Assembly: GCF_042653205.1 (NCBI RefSeq)
Contig: NZ_JBHSHY010000006.1
Span: forward strand, 124,001-188,000
Direction of reading: 5' to 3'
DNA from: Paenibacillus_Z sp042653205
Lineage (GTDB): Bacteria; Bacillota; Bacilli; Paenibacillales; Paenibacillaceae
Length of the DNA: 64,000 nt
Position numbers and translations under genes: made by a program. Positions 23,823 through 31,862 of the stretch are shown here, in pieces. The notes under the pieces are model-generated. The model worked only from the letters and a program-made list of their open reading frames with translations, had not been told where the DNA came from and ran no database searches. Each line of letters starts with the position of its first letter. Within the stretch, counting starts at the first letter, position 1.

Positions 23823-25061
23823 TTGACGACCGCATTCAAAACCAAATTGGACGCCTTCAAGCTGGGCCTCGGACCGAGAGCCTGGCACAACTTCCGCATC
23901 GATGCAGGCGCTTCCGTACTATTCAGCTTCTTCAACGTCGTCTTCAACCAATTCTATGTTCCCATGGCGATCCAGCAGGGGGCGTCCAACTTGCAGGTCG
24001 GCATCATATCGGCCGCGCCGGCCGTCGGGCTGCTCTTTTCGCCGCTCTGGGCGGCGTTCATCGAGCGGTCGGACCCGAAGCCGTTCGTGATCGTCCCGAA
24101 CTTGATCGCGCGGGCGCTCATCATCCTGCCGGCGTTCTTCGGGGTGCCGCTCGCGTACGTGGGGGCCGCGCTGCTGTTCCACATGCTGATGGGCATCCAA
24201 TCGCCCGGCTACGCGGCGCTCGTCATCCGGATGTATCCGCCGGAAACCCGCGGCCGGCTGATGGGCAATACGCGGGTCGTCATGGGCGGCCTCATGATTC
24301 CCGTGGCGTTCCTCGTCGGCCGGTGGATCGACGCCGCCGGCCCGTCAGGACCGCTGCTGTTCGCCGCCGCGACCGGCGTGCTGTCGATCCTCGTCTTCGC
24401 GCGCGTCAAGGCGCGGAAGGCCGCGCCGCCGAAGCTGCTCGGCGCGAAGCGGTTCAATTTCCGCGAGCAGCTGCAGCTCGTCAGGCAGAACCGCGAGATC
24501 GCGGTGTTCTTCCTCGCCTGCACTTTCACCGGCTTCGGCAACATCTTGGCCGTACCGCTGTACAACATCATGCAGGTGGACCGGCTCGAGCTGTCCAACA
24601 CGCAGATCGGGATCGCGCGCGCTATCTATTACATCTGCCTGCTGTCCGCCTACTTCGTCACCGGCCGCGTCATCGACAAGCTGTCCGCGAAGCATACGGT
24701 CGCGTTCGGCCTCGCGGCGTTCAGCATCGTGCCGTTCTGCTACGCGCTGCTCGGCAATTATGGCGCCGTGCTGATCGGCAGCGGCATCCAGGGCTTGGGC
24801 GACGCCATCTGGGATATCGGCTTCCTCGCCTACATGTTCCGGCTCGCCCCGGGGCGGGAAGCCGTCGTCGTCGGCCTGCACTTCATGCTGTTCGGCTTTC
24901 GGGGTACGGCCGGTCCGCTGCTCAGCACGTTCTTGGCGGACTCGGTGCCGCTGCCGTACCTGCTCTTCGGCGCCGGCGTCTGCGGGCTAATCGGGCTGAC
25001 GGCGTTTCTGGCGTATAACCGCGGAACGCTGCAGGTCCGCGGGCGCACCGCATCCATGTGA
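23823..25061 (+). CDS. MFS transporter
   Basis: 412 residues from a TTG at 23823 with GAGAGG upstream; no in-frame ATG precedes the conserved region. About 12 hydrophobic helices. Between helices 2 and 3 the motif is FIERSDPKPFVI, and SPGYAALVIRMYPPETRGRLMGNTRVVMGG is a recognisable MFS loop. GxG-rich helices follow in the second half. No substrate signature can be read. TATACT at 23779-23784 may be the -10 of its promoter. It is divergent from the LTA-synthase-like gene. Confidence 0.85.
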   Translation: MTTAFKTKLDAFKLGLGPRAWHNFRIDAGASVLFSFFNVVFNQFYVPMAIQQGASNLQVGIISAAPAVGLLFSPLWAAFIERSDPKPFVIVPNLIARALIILPAFFGVPLAYVGAALLFHMLMGIQSPGYAALVIRMYPPETRGRLMGNTRVVMGGLMIPVAFLVGRWIDAAGPSGPLLFAAATGVLSILVFARVKARKAAPPKLLGAKRFNFREQLQLVRQNREIAVFFLACTFTGFGNILAVPLYNIMQVDRLELSNTQIGIARAIYYICLLSAYFVTGRVIDKLSAKHTVAFGLAAFSIVPFCYALLGNYGAVLIGSGIQGLGDAIWDIGFLAYMFRLAPGREAVVVGLHFMLFGFRGTAGPLLSTFLADSVPLPYLLFGAGVCGLIGLTAFLAYNRGTLQVRGRTASM

Positions 25062-25066
25062 ACGCG

Positions 25067-25114
25067 AAGAAGCCTCCCGAGCCGCCGGACGCATCCGGGG
25101 CGGGAGGCTTCTTA
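25067..25114. terminator. Bidirectional terminator between MFS and yhbH genes
   Basis: GAAGAAGCCTCCCG / CGGGAGGCTTCTT stem. Confidence 0.82.
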
Positions 25115-25168
25115 TCAGGATCATGCCGTGGCTTGCGGGGCCGGCTCGCCTGAGACGGCCAAGACGGT

Positions 25169-26329
25169 TTAGACGGCGACCTCGCGCTTGCGGAAGAACG
25201 ATTTCAGCGCGTTGTAGACTTCGCCTTTTTCCTTGATGACGTAATGCATGAAGTTCGGCAGGTTGATATGCTTGTAGGCCGACATAAGCGTGCTGGAGCG
25301 GTTGTACTGGTTCACTTCGCCGTAGCCGAACAGGTTGGCGCGCTTCAGCAGCTCGCCGATTAGCTTGACGCAGCGCTCGTTGTCGCTTGTCAGGTTGTCG
25401 CCGTCGGAGAAGTGGAACGGGTAGATGTTGTATTTCGAAGGCGGGTACCGGTTGTCGATGATGTCGAGCGCCTTAATGTACGCGGAGGAGCAGATCGTGC
25501 CGCCGCTCTCGCCGCGGGTGAAAAATTCCTCCTCCGTCACTTCCTTCGCCTCGGTATGGTGCGCGATGAAGACGATCTCCACGTGCTCGTACTGATGCCG
25601 GAGGAAGCGCGTCATCCAGAAGAAGAAGCTGCGGGCAACGTACTTCTCGAAGCTGCCCATGCTGCCGCTCGTATCCATCATCGCGAGAATGACCGCGTTC
25701 GACTGCGGCTTGATGATTTCTTCCCACGTCTTGTAGCGCAGGTCGTCCGGCGAGATGCCGTGGATGCCCGGCGCTCCGCTCGTCGCATTGCGTTTTAGGT
25801 TTTCCAGGATGGTCCGCTTCTTGTCGATGTTGGACATGATGCCTTTCTTGCGAATGTCGTTGAACCGGATTTCCGTCGTCTCCAGCTGGTCGCGGTCCTT
25901 CTGCTTCAGGAACGGCAGCTCCAGCTCCTCGAAGAGCATCGTTTCGAGCTCCGCTAGGCTGATTTCCGCTTCGACGATGTCGTCGCCGGGCTGATCGCCG
26001 GCGTTTTCGCCTTTGCCGCCTTTTTGCGCAGAAGCGGGGTCGACGCCGAGCACGTCCCCGACCTGGCTGTCGCCGTCGCCTTGGCCGACGTGCTTGTTTT
26101 TGTTGAAATTATAGACGAACCGGAATTCGTCGAGACTGCGGATGGGCACCTTGATGACATGCTTGCCGTCCGACATGATGATGTTTTCCTCAGAGACCAG
26201 GTCGGGCAGGTTTTGCTTGATCGCTTCGCGTACTTTTTGTTGGTGTCTGGCTTGATCTTGATGTCCCTTCCGGTGCAGCGACCAGTCCTCACGCGACACG
26301 GTATACAGCGTTCCGTTGTCCTCTGCCAT
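25169..26329 (-). CDS. yhbH: YhbH, DUF444 sporulation protein
   Basis: 386 residues. N-terminal half is charged (SREDWSLHRKGHQDQARHQQKVREAIKQNLPDLVSEE). The C-terminal half is a von Willebrand A-like fold with a MIDAS-type motif VILAMMDTSGSMGSFEKYVARSFFFWMTRFL. It continues VEIVFIAHHTEAKEV and FSDGDNLT. Conserved partner of PrkA and SpoVR, called YeaH with YeaG and YcgB in Escherichia coli. In Bacillus it is needed for normal spores. A sigma-E-like promoter lies upstream. GGAGG precedes the ATG. Confidence 0.95.
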   Translation of the reverse strand: MAEDNGTLYTVSREDWSLHRKGHQDQARHQQKVREAIKQNLPDLVSEENIIMSDGKHVIKVPIRSLDEFRFVYNFNKNKHVGQGDGDSQVGDVLGVDPASAQKGGKGENAGDQPGDDIVEAEISLAELETMLFEELELPFLKQKDRDQLETTEIRFNDIRKKGIMSNIDKKRTILENLKRNATSGAPGIHGISPDDLRYKTWEEIIKPQSNAVILAMMDTSGSMGSFEKYVARSFFFWMTRFLRHQYEHVEIVFIAHHTEAKEVTEEEFFTRGESGGTICSSAYIKALDIIDNRYPPSKYNIYPFHFSDGDNLTSDNERCVKLIGELLKRANLFGYGEVNQYNRSSTLMSAYKHINLPNFMHYVIKEKGEVYNALKSFFRKREVAV

Positions 26330-26367
26330 GCGTAGACACCTCCATGACCAAATGCTTGTTGTTATTC

Positions 26368-26396
26368 ATTGTATTCAGGAGGCCGCGCGATATGTG
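26368..26396 (-). promoter_or_regulatory. Sigma-E-like promoter of yhbH
   Basis: On the minus strand: CACATATC (26389-26396), 13 bp, AATACAAT (26368-26375). It shares ACATATC with the spoVR promoter. Confidence 0.6.
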
Positions 26397-26456
26397 AGGC
26401 AAAATGCCCGGGATAGCCCGCCCGATTGTTCGCCGCGGGGGCTGGAGCGATGCGCG

Positions 26457-26489
26457 AAAAGACCGCGGTCCGTGAAGGACGCGGTCTTC
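26457..26489 (-). terminator. Terminator after the 154-residue membrane protein gene
   Basis: AAGACCGCG-TCC / GGA-CGCGGTCTT hairpin just past the minus-strand stop. Confidence 0.7.
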
Positions 26490-26507
26490 TGGCAAGCGCT
26501 TCGCGGT

Positions 26508-26972
26508 TTACGAAGCGGTTCCGCCCAAGGCGAGCCCGAGCAGAATCAAGCCGGCGAAGCCGACCGGCAGCAGCGCGTTGACGATGATGCCGATGATCGG
26601 GAACGTCTTGTATTTGTCCTTGGCACAAGCGCCGACGATGCCGAGAATCAGGCCGACGAGGCTGCCGACGAAGGACAGGAGCATGAGCAGGCCCGATACG
26701 AGGACCGGCATGACGGCGTTCACGTCGCTAAACCGGGCTTCCAGGTCGTCGCGCAGCTGATTGTAGTTGCTCTCGCTCCCGAACTGGTCCATAATAAAGG
26801 TTGTTGTCGTGATGATGGCCACGGCGAAGACGATCAGGCTGAGCAGCCCGATGACGAACGAAGCGATGCCCAGCTTGGATTGGGTTTTCTTCGGCGCGCC
26901 CTCGTCCGGATCGGGCGGGTAACCATAGGGCGGATTGCCGTGATCGGCTTGATGCTCATTCAAGGGGATCAC
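26508..26972 (-). CDS. Small membrane protein, DUF4190-like
   Basis: 154 residues. A proline-rich cytoplasmic head (NPPYGYPPDPDEGAPKKTQSK) leads into three or four helices. These are LGIASFVIGLLSLIVFAVAIITTTTF, VMPVLVSGLLMLLSFVGSLVGLILGIVGA and FPIIGIIVNALLPVGFAGLILLGLAL. The pattern GIASFVIGLLSLI is like DUF4190/DUF4064 proteins of Gram-positives, whose function is unknown. Between two helices lies a charged loop of about 30 residues. GGAG precedes the start. Single gene. Confidence 0.6.
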   Translation of the reverse strand: MIPLNEHQADHGNPPYGYPPDPDEGAPKKTQSKLGIASFVIGLLSLIVFAVAIITTTTFIMDQFGSESNYNQLRDDLEARFSDVNAVMPVLVSGLLMLLSFVGSLVGLILGIVGACAKDKYKTFPIIGIIVNALLPVGFAGLILLGLALGGTAS

Positions 26973-27043
26973 TCCTCCGTCGTCGTTCGATATCGATCAT
27001 TTTATCTTATTTTACAGACCTTGGAAAGGACGGATGCGCGAAG

Positions 27044-27430
27044 ATGTTTAACAAATACGGAGCTTACGGGGCGATTCACGCCCTGCTCGCCGTCGCGCTG
27101 GGCGCTTTCGGAGCGCACGGGCTGAAGAGCAAATTGACGGAGGACATGCTGAACGTCTTCGAAACGGGCGTCCGTTACCATATGTTCCACGCGATCGGCC
27201 TGCTGCTCATCGCCCTGGCCGCGGACCGGATCGGCCGAAGCAACAACGCGATCCGCTGGGCCGCGCGGCTGATGCATCTCGGCATCTTCCTATTCTCGGG
27301 CAGCCTGTATGCGCTCAGTCTCTCGGACGTGAAGTGGATCGGCATCATTACGCCGTTCGGCGGCCTGGCGTTTATCGCCGCATGGGCACTCGCGGCGTAC
27401 TCCATTTGGAGAGCGAAGCGGAGCGAGTAG
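27044..27430 (+). CDS. DUF423 membrane protein (YwdK family)
   Basis: 128 residues with four helices, the usual size. Signature segments are LLAVALGAFGAHGLKSKL, ETGVRYHMFHAIGLLLIALAA and FLFSGSLYALSLSDVKWIGIITPFGGLAFIAAWALAA. The function of this widespread family is not known. ATG is preceded by GGAAAGGA. Ends at a strong terminator. Confidence 0.9.
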   Translation: MFNKYGAYGAIHALLAVALGAFGAHGLKSKLTEDMLNVFETGVRYHMFHAIGLLLIALAADRIGRSNNAIRWAARLMHLGIFLFSGSLYALSLSDVKWIGIITPFGGLAFIAAWALAAYSIWRAKRSE

Positions 27431-27449
27431 GAGGAGCGAATAGGGGACA

Positions 27450-27490
27450 TAGAGCCGCATTGCCTTTCGAGGGCGATGCGGCTCTTTTTT
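27450..27490 (+). terminator. Terminator after the DUF423 gene
   Basis: AGAGCCGCAT-TGCC / GGCG-ATGCGGCTCT hairpin followed by six T. Confidence 0.88.
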
Positions 27491-27604
27491 GCGGCGGAGG
27501 AACGGCGCGCGGCTGGCGCAGGGATTCCGCGCGCCTCCGAACGGTTCATACCCCGCGGAAAAGAAGTTCATACTATATCGAAAATGAGGAAGAAGGCGCG
27601 TCCA

Positions 27605-28249
27605 ATGGACTTAGGCTCGAGACGAACGCAATTCCCGTTACGATTGCTGATCGGCTTCCTGGCCGTCGCGGTCTGGTCCGTCATTCGACCCTACGATTAT
27701 CTGACGTGGTCGGCCGAGGCCGCCCCCGCGTTGATCATCGTGATCCTTTTGGTCGCGACGTTTCGGAAGTTCAGGTTGACTTCGCTGCTGTACGGCTTGT
27801 TATTTATTAGCCTGGTCATCATGTTGATCGGCAGCCACTACACATACGAACGCGTGCCGTTGTTCGATGCGATGCGGACTTGGTTTCATTTGAAGCGAAA
27901 TCATTTCGACCGTTTCGGGCATTTGTTTCAGGGTGCGGTAACGGCGCTCGCGGCAAGCGAATTGTTGCTTCGCTGCGGGGTCGTTAGCCGCGGCAAGTGG
28001 CTGGCCGGAATCGCGATATCAAGCGCGCTTGCCGTGAGCGGCCTTTACGAAATCGCGGAATTCCTCTCCTTTCGGATCTTTGGCGGCGACGTCGATTTGT
28101 TTCTCGGCCATCAAGGGGACGAGTGGGACGCGCAATGGGATATGCTGTCCGGTTTAACGGGCGCGGCCATCGGCATGGCAGGCCTGAGGAGACCCCATTC
28201 GAAGCAGATCGCCAAATTGGGCGGCGCGCCAGGCGAGCTTGGCCGCTGA
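27605..28249 (+). CDS. DUF2238 membrane protein (YjdF family)
   Basis: 214 residues from the ATG at 27605, which has GAAGAAGG 8 nt upstream; a longer frame from 27476 overlaps the preceding terminator. About six helices. Conserved polar segments are VPLFDAMRTWFHLKRNHFDRFGHLFQGAV, SGLYEIAEFLSF and GHQGDEWDAQWDMLSGLTGAAIG, whose His, Asp and Glu residues lie at membrane borders. No function is established for the family. Single gene. Confidence 0.85.
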   Translation: MDLGSRRTQFPLRLLIGFLAVAVWSVIRPYDYLTWSAEAAPALIIVILLVATFRKFRLTSLLYGLLFISLVIMLIGSHYTYERVPLFDAMRTWFHLKRNHFDRFGHLFQGAVTALAASELLLRCGVVSRGKWLAGIAISSALAVSGLYEIAEFLSFRIFGGDVDLFLGHQGDEWDAQWDMLSGLTGAAIGMAGLRRPHSKQIAKLGGAPGELGR

Positions 28250-28254
28250 TGGGC

Positions 28255-28285
28255 GGTCGGACCGGCCGCCGGAGCCGGTCCGACC
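28255..28285. terminator. Hairpin between convergent genes
   Basis: GGTCGGACCGGC / GCCGGTCCGACC stem, without a clear T tract. Confidence 0.5.
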
Positions 28286-28328
28286 GAGCAGACCGAGAGG
28301 GGGACGCTTCCCCAAGTGAGGTGATCGA

Positions 28329-28793
28329 TCAAATAAAATCGTCGATCTCGTTCAGGCCGAACGCGTAGACATGTTTCTCGTCCACGTGATACACCGTCAG
28401 CACCTGCGACGCCTCGTCGAGCTTGAGGATTCGGCACGGGATGCTCAGCTTCACGCCGAATCCTTTGTTGACGACGATGCGGATTAGGGAATTGTTCGCG
28501 ATGCAGTCCGCGATCCGCCGCATGATGGCAGGCTCGTCCGGCGCAGGCGTCTGCGGCCGCGCGGCGGCGTCGTCCGGGATGGGGATGGCTCTCGGCTCCG
28601 CCCGTGCTTCCAATGCCGCGATCATGCGGCCCAGCTCGTGGCCGGAATTGATCCGGTAGTCGGCGAAGCCGGCATCGTTCAGCAGGCGCAGCAGCCGCTC
28701 CAGCGCCTTCGCGGCGGATTCGCTTTCGACAAGCAGGTCGACGTTGAACAGATGCGCGTTCGGCCGTTCGCCGCGTTGATTCGTTGGATTCAT
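28329..28793 (-). CDS. Conserved-looking hypothetical protein, 154 residues
   Basis: Soluble protein with two parts. Residues 15-65 look like a helical/ferredoxin-like segment (LFNVDLLVESESAAKALERLLRLLNDAGFADYRI). After a Pro/Ala-rich linker, residues 90-154 form a compact beta-rich end (NNSLIRIVVNKGFGVKLSIPCRILKLDEASQVLTVYHVDEKHVYAFGLNEIDDFI) that resembles a small beta-barrel. GGAGA precedes the ATG. I do not recognise a family or function; the neighbours give no hint. Confidence 0.65.
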   Translation of the reverse strand: MNPTNQRGERPNAHLFNVDLLVESESAAKALERLLRLLNDAGFADYRINSGHELGRMIAALEARAEPRAIPIPDDAAARPQTPAPDEPAIMRRIADCIANNSLIRIVVNKGFGVKLSIPCRILKLDEASQVLTVYHVDEKHVYAFGLNEIDDFI

Positions 28794-29001
28794 GGGACCA
28801 TTCTCCAGTAGTTAGTTCGATAGTAACCCTAATCATACCACTAAAGACCCGGTTTATGTAGTCCTAATTGCCGCGCGGACGTGCCGCGATGAAGGCGCAA
28901 AGACCGTGCAAATGGCCAACACTCCGCGCCGCGGCGCCGCATATAGTGAAGAAGCGATTCAGGAAGGTAATGCTGGTGCATCGCGGGAGGAGGTGGCTCG
29001 G

Positions 29002-29307
29002 ATGATGCGAATGGTACCTATTCCGCTTGCGGACGGCAGCACGGCGCTCGGCGTCGAAGTGCTCCTGCCGAAGACGACGCTGCTCGCCGTGACGACGGAT
29101 AAAGGCTATATTATGTGCGGGGCGCTCGACGTCGCGCTGCTGAACGACCGGTTGAAGGACCGGGGCATTATCGCCGGCCGTGCGGTTGGCGTCAGAACGC
29201 TGGAGGAATTGATGGAAGCGCCGCTCGAATCGGTAACGGGGAAAGCGGAATCGCTCGGCATTACGGTAGGCATGAAAGGGGCGGACGCCCTGCTCTTGAT
29301 GGTATAA
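29002..29307 (+). CDS. yunC: YunC family protein (DUF1805)
   Basis: 101 residues from the ATG at 29002, matching the length of Bacillus YunC; GGGAGGAGG lies 7-8 nt upstream, and the longer frame from 28906 has no comparable site. Reads ALGVEVLLPKTTLLAVTTDKGYIMCGALDVALLNDRLKDRGIIAGRAVGVRTLEELMEAPLESVT. This is the small alpha/beta fold of the family. Function unknown. Single gene with its own terminator. Confidence 0.85.
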   Translation: MMRMVPIPLADGSTALGVEVLLPKTTLLAVTTDKGYIMCGALDVALLNDRLKDRGIIAGRAVGVRTLEELMEAPLESVTGKAESLGITVGMKGADALLLMV

Positions 29308-29345
29308 ATCAGACCGCAAAGCCGCACGCGGGCACACGAAATCAG

Positions 29346-29386
29346 GCAGCCCGGCACGAAGGGATCTCGTGCCGGGCTGCCTTTTT
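29346..29386. terminator. Terminator between yunC and mtnA
   Basis: GCAGCCCGGCACGA / TCGTGCCGGGCTGC 14-bp stem followed by CTTTTT. Confidence 0.88.
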
Positions 29387-29400
29387 GCGTTTCAAGCGAA

Positions 29401-30468
29401 TCAGACGTTGTCGAACAGCTTCTTCAGATTGACGTCGAACGGCGGGCGAACGATGCCTTTCTCGGTGATGATCGCGGTCACGTATTCGTGCGGCGTGACG
29501 TCGAACGCGGGATTGAACACCTTCACGCCCACCGGCGCCGTACGTTTGCCGAAGCCTTCCGTAATCTCTTCCGGGCTGCGCTCCTCGATCGGAATTTCGG
29601 CGCCGGACGGCGTGTTCAGGTCGATCGTCGACAGCGGGCAGGCGACGTAGAACGGAATGCCGTGCGCTTTGGCAAGCACGGCTACGCTGTACGTGCCGAT
29701 CTTGTTGGCGACGTCGCCGTTGGCCGCGACGCGGTCCGTGCCGACGATGACGGCATCCACCCAGCCCTTGCTCATGACCATGCCGGCCATGTTGTCGCAG
29801 ATCAGCGTCACGTCGACGCCGGCCTGCTGCAGCTCGAACGCGGTCAGCCGCGCTCCCTGCAGCACTGGCCGTGTCTCGTCCGCGAAGACGCGAAGCGCGA
29901 TGCCCTGCTCCTGCGCGAGGTAGAACGGCGCGAGCGCCGTGCCGTATTTCGCCGTCGCGAGGCCCCCGGCGTTGCAGTGGGTCAGGACGCCCATGCCGTC
30001 CTCGAAGAGCGTCAGCGCATGCTCGCCGATGAGGCGGTTCGTCGCTTCGTCCTCGCTCTGGATGGCGATCGCTTCCTGCAGCAGCGCGTCCTCGCAGGCT
30101 GCGAGACCGGCTTCCGACGCGGCGAGCGCTTCGGCGCGCGCCTTCATGCGGTCGAGCGCCCAGAACAGGTTGACGGCCGTCGGGCGCGACGTCGCGAGGT
30201 AGGCGGCTGCTTCATGCACGGCTTGGAGCCAGGCAGGCTTGTCCGCGCCGGTCCCGCGGCTGCCGAGCACGACGCCGTAAGCGGCGGCGATGCCGATCGC
30301 CGGCGCGCCGCGGACCTTCAGATGGCGGATCGCTTCCCAGACATCCTCCTTGGAGACGAGCGGCAAATAAACGATCTCTTCGGGCAGCAGCCGCTGATCG
30401 AGCAGATCTAGCTGCGATCCGGACCAGATGACCGATTGTAAACCTTGGTAAGTCGTGGATTCAGTCAT
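29401..30468 (-). CDS. mtnA: S-methyl-5-thioribose-1-phosphate isomerase
   Basis: 355 residues. Converts methylthioribose-1-phosphate to methylthioribulose-1-phosphate in methionine salvage. Family signatures: LKVRGAPAIGIAAAYG, LTHCNAGGLATAKYGTALAP, DETRPVLQGARLTAFEL, VIVGTDRVAANGDVANKIGTYSVAVLAK and FYVACPLSTIDL. The catalytic Cys is in HCNAGG and the Asp in GTDRV. Follows mtnK by 17 bp in the same transcript. Confidence 0.97.
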   Translation of the reverse strand: MTESTTYQGLQSVIWSGSQLDLLDQRLLPEEIVYLPLVSKEDVWEAIRHLKVRGAPAIGIAAAYGVVLGSRGTGADKPAWLQAVHEAAAYLATSRPTAVNLFWALDRMKARAEALAASEAGLAACEDALLQEAIAIQSEDEATNRLIGEHALTLFEDGMGVLTHCNAGGLATAKYGTALAPFYLAQEQGIALRVFADETRPVLQGARLTAFELQQAGVDVTLICDNMAGMVMSKGWVDAVIVGTDRVAANGDVANKIGTYSVAVLAKAHGIPFYVACPLSTIDLNTPSGAEIPIEERSPEEITEGFGKRTAPVGVKVFNPAFDVTPHEYVTAIITEKGIVRPPFDVNLKKLFDNV

Positions 30469-30485
30469 ATCGTGTCTCCTTTTCC

Positions 30486-31706
30486 TTAAGCCCTCGCAGC
30501 CGACGAAGCCGATTGAACGGCGGCAATCGCCTGATGGATGGAAGCGGCGCCGCGGTTCAGCTTGATCAGTGATTTGCCGATTCGCAGGGCGAGCCGCTGG
30601 GCGCGCTCGCGCGCCGCCGCGTCCTCGAGCTTGTCGATGTCGGCGACGTGCGCGAGGCCGACGACGCGGCGCACCATTTTGCAGCCGGCGAAGCCGATCG
30701 CGTCCTGCAGCAGGCGGCGCATGTACGATTCCTTATAACCCGGCGCGGCGTTCGCCAGCCGGTCGACGCCGTGCTCGTTCCAGAGCGCGAGGAATTTCTC
30801 CTCGAACTGGGTCCAGATGTCGGCGACGGTTTCGAGCAGGTAGTCGCGGTACTGCTCGCGCTCCGCGTCGGACTTGTCCCAGCCTTCGCGGGAAGCGTAG
30901 TTCAGCAGCAGATTCGCGAGCACCGCGCCGATATCGAAGCCCATCGGGCCGTAGTACGCGAACTCGGGGTCGATGACCTTCGTCGATTCCGGCGTGATGA
31001 AGATGCTGCCCGTGTGCAGGTCACCGTGGAGCAGCGCCTGTGCGTGCGTCAGAAACTTCTCGCGGAGCAGGGCGACCTCCAGATGCAACTCGCCGTCGCG
31101 CCAGAGCGCCTGTGCTTCGTCGCGGATCGTCTCTTCGAAGCTGTTGGTGTCGGCGTTGCGGTACGGATCGTCGAAGATCAGGTCCTCCGTGATTTTGCAC
31201 AGCTCGGGATTGGTGAAGCTGCGGGCGAGCAGCTTCTTGTCCTGCTGGTTGTGCCCGAGGTCGCTCGTGAAGAAGAGCGTGCGCGCCAGGAACGTCGAGA
31301 TATGGCCGGCGAAGAGCGGGTACCGGCTGCCCTTCATCAAGCCTTGGCGCATGATGACGTGGTCGCTCAGGTCTTCCATGACCGTCAGCGCGAGCTCGGC
31401 ATCGTACAGATAGACCGCCGGCACGAGGCCGGGCGCCAGCTTGCCTTCGAGGATGAGCGCTTCGCTCTCGATGCGCGCGCGGTCCAGCGTGAGCGGCCAC
31501 GATTCGCCGACGACCTTGGCGTAAGGGAGCGCCTGCTTCATAATGATGCTGCGTCCCGCCGCGGGATCGGCGATGCGGAACACGAGATTCAGGTTGCCGT
31601 CCCCGATCTCGCGGCAAACCAGCTTCGCACCCGGCTCGAAAACGCCGTCCAGCTTGCGGGCGATTTCAACCGCTTCGGTTTCGTTTAAAGGATGATAAGC
31701 AGACAT
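30486..31706 (-). CDS. mtnK: S-methyl-5-thioribose kinase
   Basis: 406 residues from the ATG at 31706 with GGAGGTGG upstream. The enzyme phosphorylates methylthioribose, the first step of the salvage route in Bacillus. Aminoglycoside-phosphotransferase fold: GDGNLNLVFRI (P-loop region), SIIMKQALP (Lys), and the catalytic HGDLHTGSIFIT followed by IDPEFAYYGPMGFDIGAVLANLLL. First gene of mtnKA. No S-box SAM riboswitch is seen in the 155 bp upstream, unlike in Bacillus subtilis. Confidence 0.96.
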   Translation of the reverse strand: MSAYHPLNETEAVEIARKLDGVFEPGAKLVCREIGDGNLNLVFRIADPAAGRSIIMKQALPYAKVVGESWPLTLDRARIESEALILEGKLAPGLVPAVYLYDAELALTVMEDLSDHVIMRQGLMKGSRYPLFAGHISTFLARTLFFTSDLGHNQQDKKLLARSFTNPELCKITEDLIFDDPYRNADTNSFEETIRDEAQALWRDGELHLEVALLREKFLTHAQALLHGDLHTGSIFITPESTKVIDPEFAYYGPMGFDIGAVLANLLLNYASREGWDKSDAEREQYRDYLLETVADIWTQFEEKFLALWNEHGVDRLANAAPGYKESYMRRLLQDAIGFAGCKMVRRVVGLAHVADIDKLEDAAARERAQRLALRIGKSLIKLNRGAASIHQAIAAVQSASSAARA

Positions 31707-31778
31707 GAACTGTCCACCTCCGGATTTAGAGTAGGAGAGAAGTCCCGTCGCGTCGACGTTCGGACCCCAAATATGTAT

Positions 31779-31807
31779 AGTATAGCGAAATTTTTTTCGC
31801 GTTGGAA
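31779..31807 (-). promoter_or_regulatory. Promoter of mtnKA with a palindrome in the spacer
   Basis: On the minus strand: TTCCAA (31802-31807), 17 bp, TATACT (31779-31784). The spacer holds the inverted repeat GCGAAA-N4-TTTCGC (31785-31800). A divergent TATAAT for the next gene lies at 31821-31826. Confidence 0.55.
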
Positions 31808-31862
31808 TACCCGCCTTTGTTATAATGATTCTAAACAGACCGAAACGAGGGTGAATCGAACG

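Noticed and set aside
31707..31862. SAM riboswitch (S-box) upstream of mtnK
   Set aside because: Looked for because Bacillus subtilis has one; the space is short and none of the S-box core sequences is present.
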